Shown here: in pieces, positions 11,752-23,760 of the stretch
Position numbering within the stretch: position 1 is the stretch's first letter
Layout of the letters: every line of letters starts with the position of its first letter
DNA from: Lasiosphaeria ovina
Taxonomy: Eukaryota > Ascomycota > Sordariomycetes > Sordariales > Lasiosphaeriaceae
Direction of reading: 5' to 3'
Assembly (NCBI GenBank): GCA_033439765.1
Contig: JAULSN010000006.1
Location: 434,001 to 498,000 of the forward strand
Length of the DNA: 64,000 nt
Position numbers and translations under genes: made by a program
Notes under the pieces: generated by a model
Databases searched by the model: none
What the model was told of the DNA's origin: nothing
What the model saw: only the letters and a program-made list of their open reading frames with translations

Positions 11752-13132
11752 GTGGTAGGCTTGGCGGAGTGTTATCCTAAGAAGTTATTGCCCAGCTCGA
11801 CCCAGTGTCAGGAGCAGGTGGTTTACCCTGGCTGCTCGCGGGTATGTCAGAAATTCCTAGAAGTTCAAGAGTCGTGGTGAAGGTGGTTTGAAGTGGTTTG
11901 AAGTGGAAACTAAGGCAGCAATCTGGTTCATCAGAACAATCTGCGTTGTTGCTTTATTTTGTTGCATTTATGAATGAATTACGACTGGTCAATGAGCAAA
12001 GAAGTGGGTGGGCAGTTTCACCGAGTATGGAATCACAGTTCAAGTGGAAATGGTGCCAAAAAATGGTGTCAAATATTAGAAGGAAGTTCATGGCCTTCCT
12101 GATTATCTCCTGATCAATGGCCCAAGACTGAAAAGATTCACGCAAGCTAGGCAGGCTAGTGGCTACCTTCAAGGCTACCTTCAAGGCTGGAAAAGGAAGT
12201 GGCGAACCCAGGTATCCAAGAACCTACAGACGACCGAAAGCACTAGAATCAAGCTTACTGGTGACTCAAAAAAACTAAAAGTCAGGGCCTTCAGCAACGA
12301 GACGTAAAAAGATCCCTCCAAAGGCATCAGACATTATTGCCTGGGCACATGGCTTTCTGGGCAGATGGTTACTGGGGGGCCAGCAGAGAACTATGTGGAA
12401 TGATACCCTGTCATGATGCTCTCCAATGGAAGGACGTTGGGCAAGAGGCTCGATGGCGACTGGGGGGGAACTACCCATGATTGCGCCTCACTGAGTGGGC
12501 GGATTCATTTGTTGGTACCTTTACATGGCGATTCCGCAGGATGATACATCTGCTTTTTACATAAGCCAGCTGTTGGTCTCGAGGAGACGCTGCTGGGCTG
12601 GTGGGGTCGTTTCTGAGGTGGGTGCTGCCGTTTGCCCGCCCAGGCATCCCTTCGCCTAGTCCCACTGCATTGACGGAACGTGTTTAGAAATCACCGTCAA
12701 GCAGGGCATGTCATTCTGCATCACTCAGCTTCCTCAGCATTCTCTACTTCCGAGACGTGTATTTGTTTGAGATCAACCACGAGGAACTACTATATTGTTT
12801 GCTGTTTGCTCTTCCAGGTCTTGGAAAAGCTTCGCCTGATTTCCATTCCAATAGACCAAGTGACATACCCCCTGGGCCCTGACGCAGCCGCCACCTGCTG
12901 TCCACCGCAGGCATCCCCGCAATTCTCTGGACAGCTTGGGTACCTAGCGGGGCTGACTTCAACCTTCGCCCTTCGCAAGCACTAACTTCAAGACTCTTCG
13001 CTGCTTGACCAACTATCCTCTCCTTTACGCAATAAATCACACCTGCGCACTTCGCGTAGAACAAGTACAACTGTCAAGCTGGGGAAGCGAAAAATTTCCG
13101 ACGGGGACTTGCCTACATCCCTCAAGAGAACC
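11752..13132. other. Spacer between FKBP and UBA1
   Basis: This 1.4 kb holds the FKBP 3' region and the UBA1 promoter/5' UTR. No coding frame of note is present. A short direct repeat (GGCTACCTTCAA, twice) lies near 12163-12188. Confidence 0.6.
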
Positions 13133-16100
13133 ATGACCGTGAGTCCATGTCCAGGCATCACCTTCGCAGCCTCGCAGAGGGGCTCCGCGACATCCGTTTG
13201 CAGCACCGCATCTATTTTCAGAAGAGTAGACTGACATATGTTGCTTAATCTCAGGAACAGAGGCTCCCCGAGGTCGACCTCGTCACCAGAATGCAGGTGG
13301 ACGAGTCCGTCGCGGGATCGACGACCGAGATCGACGAGTCGCTCTACAGTCGCCAGCTCTATGTCCTGGGTCACGAGGCTATGAAGCGTATGGGTGCCTC
13401 GAATGTCCTGATTGTTGGCCTCAAGGGCCTCGGTGTCGAGATTGCAAAGAACATCGCTCTTGCTGGCGTCAAGAGCCTGACGCTCCACGACCCCGCGCCA
13501 GTGGGCATCGCCGATCTGTCGTCGCAGTTCTTCCTCCGTGCCGAAGATGTTGGAAAACCTCGCGACCAGGTTACTGCCCCCCGCGTGGCCGAGCTCAACG
13601 CATACACACCCGTGCACATTCATAACTCTGCTAGGTGAGCACGATCCTAGCGGACATAGAAACGCTACCTCTTTGCTTACACGTAGTTCCACCACAGTCT
13701 CGGCGAGAACTTGTCGCAATTTGACAAATATCAGGTTGTCGTCCTCACCAACACGCCGTTGAATGTCCAGCTTGCTATCGGCGACTATTGTCACGAAAAG
13801 GGCATCTACGTTATTGTTGCAGATACCTTCGGCCTCTTTGGATCTGTTTTCTGTGACTTTGGCAAACACTTCACCGTCATCGACTCTACCGGCGAGAACC
13901 CCGTCAACGGTATTGTTGCTGGAATCGACGAGGAGGGCTTGGTCTCGGCCCTGGACGAAACTAGACATGGACTCGAGGATGGAGACTTTGTCACGTTCTC
14001 GGAAGTTGAGGGCATGGAAGCTTTGAACGGCTGCGAGCCCCGGAAGGTCACTGTGAAGGGACCTTACACCTTTTCTATTGGCGACGTGTCCGGTCTTGGC
14101 CAGTACCAGCGAGGTGGTCTTTTTCAGCAAGTCAAGATGCCTAAGCACATTGACTTCAAGAACATCTCGGCTGCCATTAAGGACCCCGAGTTTGTTGTTT
14201 CCGACTTCGCCAAATTCGATCGACCTCAGCAACTCCATATAGGATTCCAGGCGCTGCACTCGTTCATTCAATCTGCAGGCCACCTGCCTCGACCAATGAA
14301 CGAAGAAGACGCACTAGTGGTTCTCAACTCTGCCAAGGATCTTGCAAAGGCGGAAGGAGTCGAGGTCGAGTGGAACGACAAGCTGATCAAGGAGTTGAGC
14401 TACCAGGCAGTGGGCGATCTCAACCCCATGGCTGCATTCTTCGGCGGCCTCACTGCCCAGGAGGTGCTCAAGGCTGTGTCGGGTAAATTTCACCCCGTAA
14501 AGCAGTACTTGTACTTCGATTCGCTCGAGTCCCTCGCGACGGGATCGGCCCGCTCCGAGCAGCTATGCAAGCCTCTAGGGACCCGCTACGATGGACAGAT
14601 CGCGGTTTTTGGGAAGGAGTTCCAGGACAAGATTTCAAACGTTAGGCAATTCCTAGTCGGCGCTGGTGCGATCGGCTGTGAGATGCTCAAGAACTGGGCC
14701 ATGATCGGCCTTGGATCCGGACCCAACGGCCGGATCACAGTGACCGATAATGATTCAATCGAAAAGAGCAACCTCAACCGTCAGTTTTTGTTCCGGCCGA
14801 AAGACGTTGGCCAGATGAAGAGCGATTGCGCCGCCAAGGCGGTGCAGCACATGAATCCGGATCTCACCGGCCACATTGTATCGCTCAAGGACCGCGTGGG
14901 CCCCGAGACGGAGCATATCTTCAACGAAGATTTCTGGTCGGGCTTGGATGGGATTACCAATGCTCTGGACAATGTGGAGGCCAGAACCTATGTCGATAGG
15001 AGATGCGTGTTCTTCCACAAGCCTCTGCTCGAGAGCGGCACTCTGGGGACGAAGGGCAACACCCAAGTGGTCCTTCCACGGCTCACCGAGTCGTACTCGT
15101 CGTCTCAGGATCCGCCAGAGCAGTCATTCCCCATGTGCACTCTCAGAAGCTTCCCCAATAAGATCGAGCATACCATCGCGTGGGCTCGCGAGCTGTTCGA
15201 GAGTTCGTTTGTCAAGCCGGCCGAGACGGTGAACCTCTACCTGTCCGACCCCACTTACCTCGACAACACGCTCAAGCAAGGCGGAAACGAGAAGGCCACG
15301 CTCGAAATGCTGGTGGACTTCTTAAAAAACGAGAGAGCCCTTACATTCGACGACTGTGTTGCGTGGGCTCGCATGCTGTTCGAGAAGCAGTATAACAACG
15401 CCATCCAGCAGCTTCTCTTCAACTTCCCCAAGGACGCCACCTCGTCTAGCGGAACCCCGTTCTGGTCAGGTCCGAAGCGGGCGCCCGACCCGCTCAAGTT
15501 CGACCCCAAAAACGCAACCCACTACACTTTTGTCGAGTCGGCGGCCAACCTCCACGCCTTCAACTACAGCATCAATGTCAAGGGGAAAACCAAGCAGGAC
15601 TACCTGCAGGCTATCGATTCCATGATCATTCCAGACTTCTCTCCAGACTCCAACATCAAGATCCAGGCCGACGATAAGGATCCTGTAAGTAACCATCGCT
15701 GATGAGGCACTTGAGCCGTTTTATGTTTGTTGTTAACAATTCTTTAGGACCCGAATGCCGCGGGTAGTGCCTTCGATGACAGCAAGGAGCTAGAGAACCT
15801 TGCTGGCGAGCTTCCGAACCCCGGATCGCTAGCCGGCTTCAAGCTCACGCCGGTGGAGTTTGAGAAGGACGACGATACCAACTACCACATCGATTTCATC
15901 ACGGCTGCGAGCAACCTGCGGGCCGAAAACTACAAGATCGAGCAGGCCGATCGACACAAGACCAAGTTTATTGCGGGCAAGATCATCCCCGCGATTGCGA
16001 CGACGACGGCTCTCGTGACGGGATTGGTGGTGTTGGAGCTCTACAAGATCATCGATGGCAAGGACGACATTGAGCAGTACAAGAACGGGTTCATCAACCT

Positions 16101-16482
16101 CGCTCTTCCATTCTTTGGGTTCAGCGAGCCCATTGCAAGCCCCAAGGTGGAGTACAAGGGACGCGATGGCAAGGTGACCCTCGATAAGATCTGGGACCGA
16201 TTCGAGGTCGAGGACATCATTCTGCAGGAGCTAATAGACGACTTTGAGAAGCGCGGGCTCACCATCTCGATGTTGAGCTCGGGAGTCAGCCTGCTATACG
16301 CGGCCTTCTTCCCGCTTGCCAAGAGAAAGGACAAGTACGCCATGAAGCTGAGCAAGCTGGTTGAGACGGTGTCTAAGAAGCCCATCCCGGAGCACCAGAA
16401 GGAGGTCATCTTTGAGGTCGTGACGGAAGATGCGGATGGCGAAGACGTTGAGGTGCCTTATATCAAGGTCAAGGTCCGGTAA
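13133..16482 (+). CDS. uba1: Ubiquitin-activating enzyme E1
   Basis: Coding exons are 13133-13138 (ATG ACC only), 13255-13634, 13698-15684 and 15748-16482, joined by GT-AG introns into 1035 residues, the normal size for Uba1. The enzyme adenylates ubiquitin with ATP and passes it as a thioester to E2 enzymes. The N-terminal half carries the inactive adenylation repeat ([36 protein letters not shown]). The second repeat has the active nucleotide-binding loop ([20 protein letters not shown]). The catalytic cysteine is Cys609 in [19 protein letters not shown]. The C-terminus forms the ubiquitin-fold domain that recruits E2s. I chose the upstream ATG because splicing the 116-base first intron keeps frame into MQVDESVAG; starting at the ATG at 13291 would remove only 14 residues. 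The long antisense frame over exon 3 is a shadow. Confidence 0.96.
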
Positions 16483-17528
16483 ATTATCGGCACAGGGGCG
16501 GGGCGGATTCCGGGAAGCTACGAAGTATTGGGGGAACATGGCCGAGCCTGGTAGTGCACTATGAAAGGACTGGAAAGGGATATGCGGCAGAGCCTGGTAG
16601 TCTATTATAAACGACTGGGTATAGACTTGTCCTAATTTCAGGGGGTTTTCTCTTTTACGGCTATTTTGTTTTCTTGGCTTACCCCTCGGGGCCTTTGGCT
16701 CAGACAGTACATTAGACACACAATGCTAGATGCTTGTTGGTAGCGAGACAGCGAAGAGGTCGTCGACCCAATGCCAGCAACCGTTTACGAAGTAGGCTGA
16801 CTGTTGGCTTGGTGGGAACCTACGTGACGCTCACCTGACTCTGTTGTGCTTGTGAGTGAGTAAGCAACCTTGGTGGTTGCGAGAACCCCTCGCTCATTGG
16901 TGAATGGTGGTTTGTAATCCCCACTGCCGCCAATCCAAAACCCACAGCAGCGGGCCTTACGTCACCATTTGTCAGGGCTGCCAAAGACGGCGTCGCTGGC
17001 TGTTGCTTGCAAAGTTGCTTGCAAGATTGCCGTTTTCTGCGGCAATTCAGTAATTGTGCTGGGATCTTGAGGTTGGTATGGGGTAGGGCGAGTGTCATTG
17101 CTGATGAATTGTTAGATGTCTGGCATCTTTTTGTCAGCGCGCGCGACTGTGTTTTTTTCTATCTTGTGCCTTCATGATGTGCATGGATGAATCATGTCGC
17201 GCGCGGTACAGTATGCACTAACGTTACCAAGTCTAGGCTGTTTTCGCTGGTTGCATCTGCATCCACATCCACATCCAAATACACGTATGTACAGTAATAA
17301 TGTATGTATGTACATGTTTGGAGATGCTGTGTGATCAGTTATCGACTTATTCGCTTCTTCGCTTCAGCACACAAAGGACGACGAGCGAACACACACGCGC
17401 AGCCCCCTCTCCCCCCCGTTCTAGTTCAGACAGTACCTATTTTATTTATATAACACTGGGCATTTCCTCCTTTTGCCCTTCTGCTCTTTCTTTTTATCTA
17501 CACTCACACACACGCACTTTGCCGTTAT
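16483..17528. other. Spacer between UBA1 and GHR gene
   Basis: About 1 kb with UBA1 3' sequence, then the promoter of the glutathionyl-hydroquinone reductase gene. It contains TATGTA/TACATG-rich sequence near 17285-17315 and pyrimidine-rich sequence before the start codon. No gene is seen. Confidence 0.6.
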
Positions 17529-19465
17529 ATGTATCGTAGCCGAGTCCGTCTGCCGACCTCGTCTGCCTTCTATACTCTGCCCCGTGTCTCGCCAACGCCG
17601 AAATCGAACTTTGCTACCCAGACCAGGAGGAGCCTGTCTCTTGCACACAGGTCGACGCCTGTCGGGTTTAATTTGAGGAACTTTGGGACGTCTCCTGCGG
17701 TAATGGTGAGTTTCATTCATTGAAAGTGGTGGTGGTGGTGGCTGCAAACGAAAAGCGGGGGAAAGGGGGGGATCAAATAGGATAGGGGAGATTGAGAAGA
17801 GAGCAATTGACTGACGATGGCTGTGCTCAGGCTTCCAAGGACGAGAAGATCACCGACTGGGTCTACAAGGGGGACAAATCGGGCGAGTTTAAACGCCAGC
17901 AGAGCTCGTTCCGCAACTTCATCTCGCGCGAGCCCGGCGCTGAGTTCCCGCCCGAAAAGGGCAGATACCACCTCTACGTCAGCTATGCCTGTCCCTGGGT
18001 GAGTGCTTTCCTCGTTCTCTGTGTTCTCTCTTTACTTGTGGAGGGGCGAGAAATGGTCTTTTTCTCCACTCGATATGAAAAAGGGGGAGAAGAAATAAAA
18101 CGGTAAAATACAAAACAAAGTAAAGAGGCTACTCACACACACGTCCCAGGCCACGCGGACCCTGATTGCGCGGAAGCTCAAGGGCCTCGAAGACATCATC
18201 TCGTTTTCGGCAGTGCACTGGCACATGGGAGCTCAAGGTATGTCCCCAATTCATTTCTCTCTCTCTCTATATATATATATATATCTCAAGGACATCTTCT
18301 GACAACCACCCAGGATGGCGGTTCGCGACGGCCGAGGACAGCGACGCCGAGGGCGAGAACGTGATCCCGGACCCCGTCGAGGGCCACGCGGGCTTCACGC
18401 ACATTCGCCAGATCTACTTCGCCGCCAACCCGGACTACCAGGGCCGCTTCACGGTGCCGGTGCTGTACGACAAGGCCAAGCAGACCATAGTCAACAACGA
18501 GAGCAGCGAGATTCTGCGCATTTTTGGCACCGAGGCAAGTATTTCTTCCTGCAACAAAGAGGGGGGCAATGAGTTTCTAACTTGCTGTCTTCAAAAAGTT
18601 TGACGACCTCATCGACGAAAAGTACCGCGCCGTCGTGCTGTACCCGGCCGCGCTTCAAAAGGAGATTGACGAGGCCAACGAGTGGCAGTACGACTTGATC
18701 AACAACGGCGTGTACAAGTCGGGCTTTGCCACCACGCAGGCCGCCTACGAGCGCAACGTCGTCGCCTTGTTCGGCGCTCTCGACCGCGCCGAGGCCCATC
18801 TCGCGGCGCAGACTGCCGGCCCGTACTGGTTCGGCAAGGACATTACCGAGGTGGATATTCGGCTGTGCGTCATCTCTGTCTCTCTATTTCTCCGTTCCCG
18901 TGCATTTTTCTGTGTTTTTAGTGTTTATCGCGTGTGTGCTAATCCGTGGTTGCTGTTAGGTTTGTGACTATTATCCGATTTGACGTGAGTTCTTTTCTAT
19001 CTCGTGTGCTTTCCCCCCCCCCCCATCTTACACCTTGTGCTTCCCCCTGTCATTTGTTTACTGTCATACACACACACACATGTTCGCATGTTGAAACCAC
19101 CACCCCCTATTCTCATCCTCTCCCCCCCCCGCCCCCCCCCCCCTCTTTAAAAAAAAACATCCCCACCTCCCAAAACCCACACACATCTAACACACAAACA
19201 GCCCGTCTACGTACAGCACTTCAAGTGCAACCTGCGCGACATCCGGTCCGGCTACCCGGCTCTGCACGCGTGGATGCGCGAGCTGTACTGGCGCGTGCCG
19301 GCGTTCCGCGACACGGCCAACTTTTTGCACATCAAGAACCACTACACGCGCTCGCACACGCAGATTAACCCCTTTTCTATCACGCCGCTGGGCCCGCTGC
19401 CCGACGTGCTGCCGCTGGATGAAGAGGTGCCTGCTGTTAAGGCTGCTGCTGCTGCAAAGGCGTAG
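17529..19465 (+). CDS. ECM4: Glutathionyl-hydroquinone reductase (Xi-class GST, ECM4 type), probable dual targeting
   Basis: Seven exons: 17529-17705, 17831-17998, 18150-18237, 18314-18534, 18599-18864, 18960-18984 and 19202-19465, giving 402 residues. The protein reduces glutathionylated hydroquinones and related conjugates using glutathione. The thioredoxin-fold half has the catalytic Cys113 in YACPW, followed by GWRFAT and the VPVLYD / ESSEI glutathione-binding region. The helical half has WQYDLINNGVYKSGFA and ends with HYTRSHTQINP, all hallmarks of the family. The first 59 residues are rich in Arg, Ser and Thr with no acid, as in mitochondrial presequences. An in-frame ATG at 17703, the last codon of exon 1, could start a cytosolic form. 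Intron 4 is GC-AG (GCAAGT donor at 18535), and no GT alternative keeps the frame. Exon 6 is 25 nt. Intron 6 has long C runs. Confidence 0.93.
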
Positions 19466-19981
19466 ATGGGAAGGTGGAGGTGGTTATGTCTAGATGGAGA
19501 TGGAGATGGAGATGGAGATGGAGATGGAGATGGAGATGGGAGAGGCTTTGAAAAGGAAGAGGGTGGGGGGGGGGGGCTGTTGATTTTTTGTTAGTGGATG
19601 GGTGGACGGATTGAGGGATGAATGAAACATGTAGTGAGAGGCGGTGCCGCCATGTGCTTGTTGTTGTAGTTGCTGTTTTTAACCTTGTCGGTATCTGATA
19701 GTCTAGGTTTGTATTTACAGCTTTCCGCAAAAAAAGAACGAATTGAATCAGTTATTGAGGATATAACGTGTTTCCTTCTTCTCTTCTTTTCAAGCCTCTG
19801 TATTGCGTCGGATGATGATGATGCTGATGATGGAAAAGAACAGAAAAGTGAACAAGATAGGTACTAGCCGAGTAGTCATATTCCTTGGGGGAGCAAGTAG
19901 TTCATTGAAATTCATCATCTATGGGAATCTCATCTTCGTGCATGCATACACAATCCCTCGCACCAACCCATCCGCATCGCA
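19466..19981. other. Convergent spacer
   Basis: The 516 bases between the reductase stop and the JmjC stop should hold both 3' UTRs and terminators. Apart from the AGATGG repeat and a G run near 19567-19577 nothing stands out. Confidence 0.6.
19492..19540. repeat. (AGATGG)n microsatellite, about 8 copies
   Basis: Hexanucleotide tandem repeat just past the stop codon of the reductase gene, probably in its 3' UTR. The same type of repeat, on the other strand and longer, lies inside the neighbouring JmjC gene. Confidence 0.9.
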
Positions 19982-21664
19982 TCAGTTCCACCAGAAACTC
20001 ACGCTAAAGCTCACGCTCAGCCCGCGGACGTAGTGCCACCAGCCCATGGGGATATAAAGCGTATCGCCCGGCTCGAGGATGCAGTCGAGGTAGGGCACGC
20101 GGGCAAAGTCCTCTTCCTCGTGCTCGTCACCACCCCTCCCTTGCACATCACCATCACCATCACCATCACCATCACCATCACCATCACCATCACCATCACC
20201 ATCACCATCACCATCACCATCACCATCACCATCACCATCACCATCACCATCACCATCACCATCACCATCACCATCACCATCACCATCATCCCAGCCCTCG
20301 ACGACACCAACATCCACAGCACTCGTATTAGCCATGTCGACACCGCCCTCACAGCCGCGGGCGCGCATGCGGCGCGCGCCCTCGTGCGCGCCGTACAGCC
20401 GCACGTACTTGCGGCCGACGACCTGCGCGAGCAGGTTGTGGTACGGGTCCGTGTGCAGCGGCGTGATGGTGCCGGCGGGGCCGAGCCACGCGTTGAGCTG
20501 CGGCGCGTCGAGCTCGGGCTGCGGGTCGAGCGACGGGTGGTGTGGCGGCGCCGTGTAGCAGAGGTCGGGCACGAGGATGTCGGCGCGCAGCTGCGGCAGC
20601 TGCGTGAACAGCTGGTGCTGGGCGAGGTAGCCCGTCTTTTTTTTCTCCTTCTCGTTCTCGTTGCGGGTGACGACGATGTACTCGCGCAGAAACTCGCCAA
20701 AGGGAATGACGCGCTGGCCCCAGCCGTCATCGACATAGCTGCGGCCGACCTCGACGGGCACGAGGCGCCGCCCGCCAAAGGTGCGCGACAGCAGGTAGGC
20801 CGGCTTGTGCCACGGGTGCGTGGTGCGCGCCGGCCACTCGTCGGTCAGGCCCGAGATGACCAGCGGGGACGGCCCGCGACCCGTCCCCATCGGCCGGCTC
20901 AGGTACGTCTGGAAGGCCTCGAGCGACATGGCGCTGGCGCGCGGCACGGGACACTTGACGGGCGGCGTGAACGGCTCGGCCTGGGAGAACGAGGGCGTGT
21001 CCGTCCAGGGGCTATCAGACAGCATCCGTCTCCTCTTCTTGGATGGCCTCTCACCAACCAACTCGGGGTCTGAGCTAGGGGACGGCGGCAGCTCGGTGCG
21101 GCCGAGCAGCTCGAAAGCCCTGTTGATCCACGGGCGGCCGCGGGTGTCGCCGGCGGCGCCGGCGAATACGAGGGCGCGGTCCAGGACGGCAACCATGTCG
21201 TCCAGAGTCGCGTCGTCGTAACTCGGCAGTGCTGGCTCTAGCTCCTCCTCAGCGGCAGCAGGCGGCCAGCCGAGGAGATACAGGCAGGCAAACTTGAGGA
21301 TGCTGGCGTCGGTGTAGAGCTGGCGCCAGCAGACGGGCAGGTCCTTGAAGGGGAACGCGTAGAACTTGGCGTACGCCGCGGCCACGACGTCGTCGAGCCG
21401 GCCGAGCACCGACGCCTTTTCGCGCATCAACAACCTCTTATCGTCTCTGTTGCCGCCGTCGCGATAGAGGATCCCGAGCCTCAGGGCCTGGCGCTGGAGC
21501 AACCGCACCAGGGGCTCGCCGCACCCGTCGAGGCCTGTGAGGGCTGCTGCTTTGTAGTTTGCGATTTCGCCTTGGTGTTGGTCTTTGCCGGCGGCCAGCG
21601 TCGCAGCACACTCGGCGCCGATGGCATCTGCCGCCGACAGGCATTGCGCCCGCAGCTGGGCCAT
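19982..21664 (-). CDS. JmjC-domain Fe(II)/2-oxoglutarate oxygenase (JMJD5/KDM8-like)
   Basis: One uninterrupted exon of 560 residues. Residues 1-230 form a helical N-terminal region with a basic KKRRR stretch. The JmjC domain starts near residue 245 (an FQTYLSR-type opening, then PLVISGLTDEWPA). Iron ligands are visible as His404 and Asp406 in LHTDPYHN, with the distal His544 in GWWHY. The sequence LVPVEVGRSYVDDGWGQ is typical of the JMJD5-like group, which acts as protein hydroxylase or demethylase. Between Asp406 and His544 sits a tract of about 24 Gly-Asp pairs, so the spacing between ligands is 138 residues, much more than usual in this family. The tract is encoded by a perfect hexanucleotide repeat and is presumably a disordered loop. 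All three metal ligands remain, so activity is plausible. The target is unknown. Confidence 0.88.
   Translation of the reverse strand: MAQLRAQCLSAADAIGAECAATLAAGKDQHQGEIANYKAAALTGLDGCGEPLVRLLQRQALRLGILYRDGGNRDDKRLLMREKASVLGRLDDVVAAAYAKFYAFPFKDLPVCWRQLYTDASILKFACLYLLGWPPAAAEEELEPALPSYDDATLDDMVAVLDRALVFAGAAGDTRGRPWINRAFELLGRTELPPSPSSDPELVGERPSKKRRRMLSDSPWTDTPSFSQAEPFTPPVKCPVPRASAMSLEAFQTYLSRPMGTGRGPSPLVISGLTDEWPARTTHPWHKPAYLLSRTFGGRRLVPVEVGRSYVDDGWGQRVIPFGEFLREYIVVTRNENEKEKKKTGYLAQHQLFTQLPQLRADILVPDLCYTAPPHHPSLDPQPELDAPQLNAWLGPAGTITPLHTDPYHNLLAQVVGRKYVRLYGAHEGARRMRARGCEGGVDMANTSAVDVGVVEGWDDGDGDGDGDGDGDGDGDGDGDGDGDGDGDGDGDGDGDGDGDGDGDGDVQGRGGDEHEEEDFARVPYLDCILEPGDTLYIPMGWWHYVRGLSVSFSVSFWWN
20145..20288. 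repeat. (CACCAT)n hexanucleotide microsatellite in JmjC coding region, about 24 copies
   Basis: A near-perfect hexamer array of about 144 bases. In the JmjC frame (minus strand) it encodes alternating Asp and Gly. The array is a multiple of three, so slippage changes protein length without a frameshift. Confidence 0.97.
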
Positions 21665-22582
21665 GTCTGTTTGGCGTTTGTGGTTTGGTGGTTTTTTCGT
21701 TCTCGTCGTGAGTGACTCGAGTCTATGTTTGAGCTAAGATATATAGATATCGTCCCTTTTATTTTCCTTCTGTCTTCCAGCAATTCTGGGCCATAATTAC
21801 CTAACCTGACCTGTGTGCCACTGCCCAGCCCTGACTGTCGACTTGGTAGTGGGCATTTGCGAGACTCGTTGTTTTTTAAAAGGTAAAAAAAAAGGCATTC
21901 AGAAGGAGTTCGGCCAGAGAGTATGTACATCTCATGGCTAATAAAGGTTGTTGTGAGAGGAAGAAAATGGAGGTGCAGGGTTCTTAGGTGTAGTGGGCGT
22001 GGCGGTATCCATCCATACAGTACAAGTACAGCACATGCTCGCCAAATTACAGCACACCCTTGTCCCTCCCACAGCGGGAGACGGTTGCACGGGCGGCCCG
22101 GCCCGGCCTACCTAGGTCCCGGGGCCGCCGACCGACTACTGCCGCCCGTCAAGAAATCCGACAAGAGAGGAGCAAATCTACCTAGGTAGCCAAGGTAGAG
22201 GTAAACTTTATATTCAGCTAGACTCTAGGTTTTATGTATTCTTGCTTGGAGCGACGAGCAATAACTGTGGCGCATCTCCGCGAAGCCGACTTCTTCCGTC
22301 GTCCGTTCCGGGAATTCGCCGCGCGCACGAGAAGACTCGGTATGCAGGCAACACGATATCTTCATCTTCCCGCTGCCTTTCCGAATAAATCGTGTCTATC
22401 TTTGCAACCCCCTGCTGCCATTAGACTCCCCGCCCCGCCAATTGACGGGATTTTCCGAGTCAAGAGGCAGGTAAATATACCACATCTCAAACGTATATAT
22501 ATATGGATTATGGATCCTAGAAGCGGGCTATTCCAAGCAAGGAGATACGGACTGCTTTCAATCTCGAGTCTGACAACCTCGC
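21665..22582. other. Spacer between JmjC and methyltransferase genes
   Basis: About 0.9 kb with the JmjC promoter and the methyltransferase 3' region. Two ACCTAGGT palindromes occur near 22110 and 22180. No gene is seen. Confidence 0.6.
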
Positions 22583-23698
22583 CTATTCCGGCGGCTTCTG
22601 GGCCCACACGAAATGTATCGGCAGGTACGCATGAATACTCTTGTCGTCGGCGGCGACCTTGACGGCCTTGACGAGCTCCTGGATGTCGGTGCGGTCGAGC
22701 CCGGCCTCGACGAACGGCCGCGCCGCCACGGCCGTGACCCACTCCATGAACACCTCGTGGAAGTAGCCGCCGACCATGCGCAGGCGCGGGTCGCGCGGCC
22801 AGTCGCCGAGCGGCAGGTGGAAGACCTTGCGCTGCACGTTGACGAAGCCGATGCGCTCGAGGTTCGCCGGCAGGCTCCCGACCGAGTCGACCTGGAACCC
22901 GTAGAGCTTGAGCAGCACCTCGACGCAGAGCGAGTAGAACTTGGCCGGCGCGTAGTCGGCCGGCAGCGGCGTCTCGTCCGACCCCGGCTGCGGATATATC
23001 TCTTGCGTCTCGACCCAGCCGCCAGGCCGGAGGTTTCTAGAGAGACACACAAACAAAACAGAGTCAGAAGCTGAAGCCCATGTTTCCACTTCACAGGCCG
23101 AGCGGGAGAGAACAGTAATGCTGGCTTCTGGAACTTACTCGAATATCCTGCTAAACAGCGTGTGGTTGTCCTTGATGACACTGCCTACGAAGCGGAGGTG
23201 GGCAAAGTCAAAGTCGCGATCTTGCACCCATTCGTCCTCAATATCGTCGACAATGAACTCGACGTTGGGAGGCAGCCAGAGCGGTTGAATCGGGGACAGG
23301 TCCACCCCGATGACTTTGGCACTAGGGAATTTCTCGCCGACTGGATAGATAAGGCGTATGTCAGTCAGCCAGCCAGCCTCTTTGTCTCTCCCGACCCCCT
23401 TTCAAGAGCCTTCCTCGCCCTGGAACCTACCTTCTATAGCCCAGTCGCCGAACCCGGTCCCCAGGTCGATTATCTTCTGGGGCTGGTTTCCAATTGGCGC
23501 GAGGTAGAGTCTGCCCTCCAACATCTCCTTCATCATGGCGTGTCGTAGACTTTCCCTCTTGTATTCGTCCTCGTCGTTTGGGATTGGGTATCGTCCGTAT
23601 CTAAAAACATGGTATCGCCTTTTGTGTGGGTAGTTGACATTGTCTTTTCTTTAGCATGTGGCGCTCACATTTGGAGGGGGGTTCAACAGACACAGACA

Positions 23699-23760
<62 letters not shown>

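Noticed and set aside
12988..14283. 431-codon minus-strand open frame
   Set aside because: Antisense to UBA1 exons 1-3, produced by codon bias; no domain and it ignores the introns.
20033..21073. 346-codon plus-strand frame with a long Ile-Thr run
   Set aside because: Antisense of the JmjC gene; the Ile-Thr run is the hexamer repeat read in another frame.
23702..23758. CRISPR-like or tandem array
   Set aside because: It is a plain dinucleotide microsatellite without spacers; no CRISPR array is present in the window.
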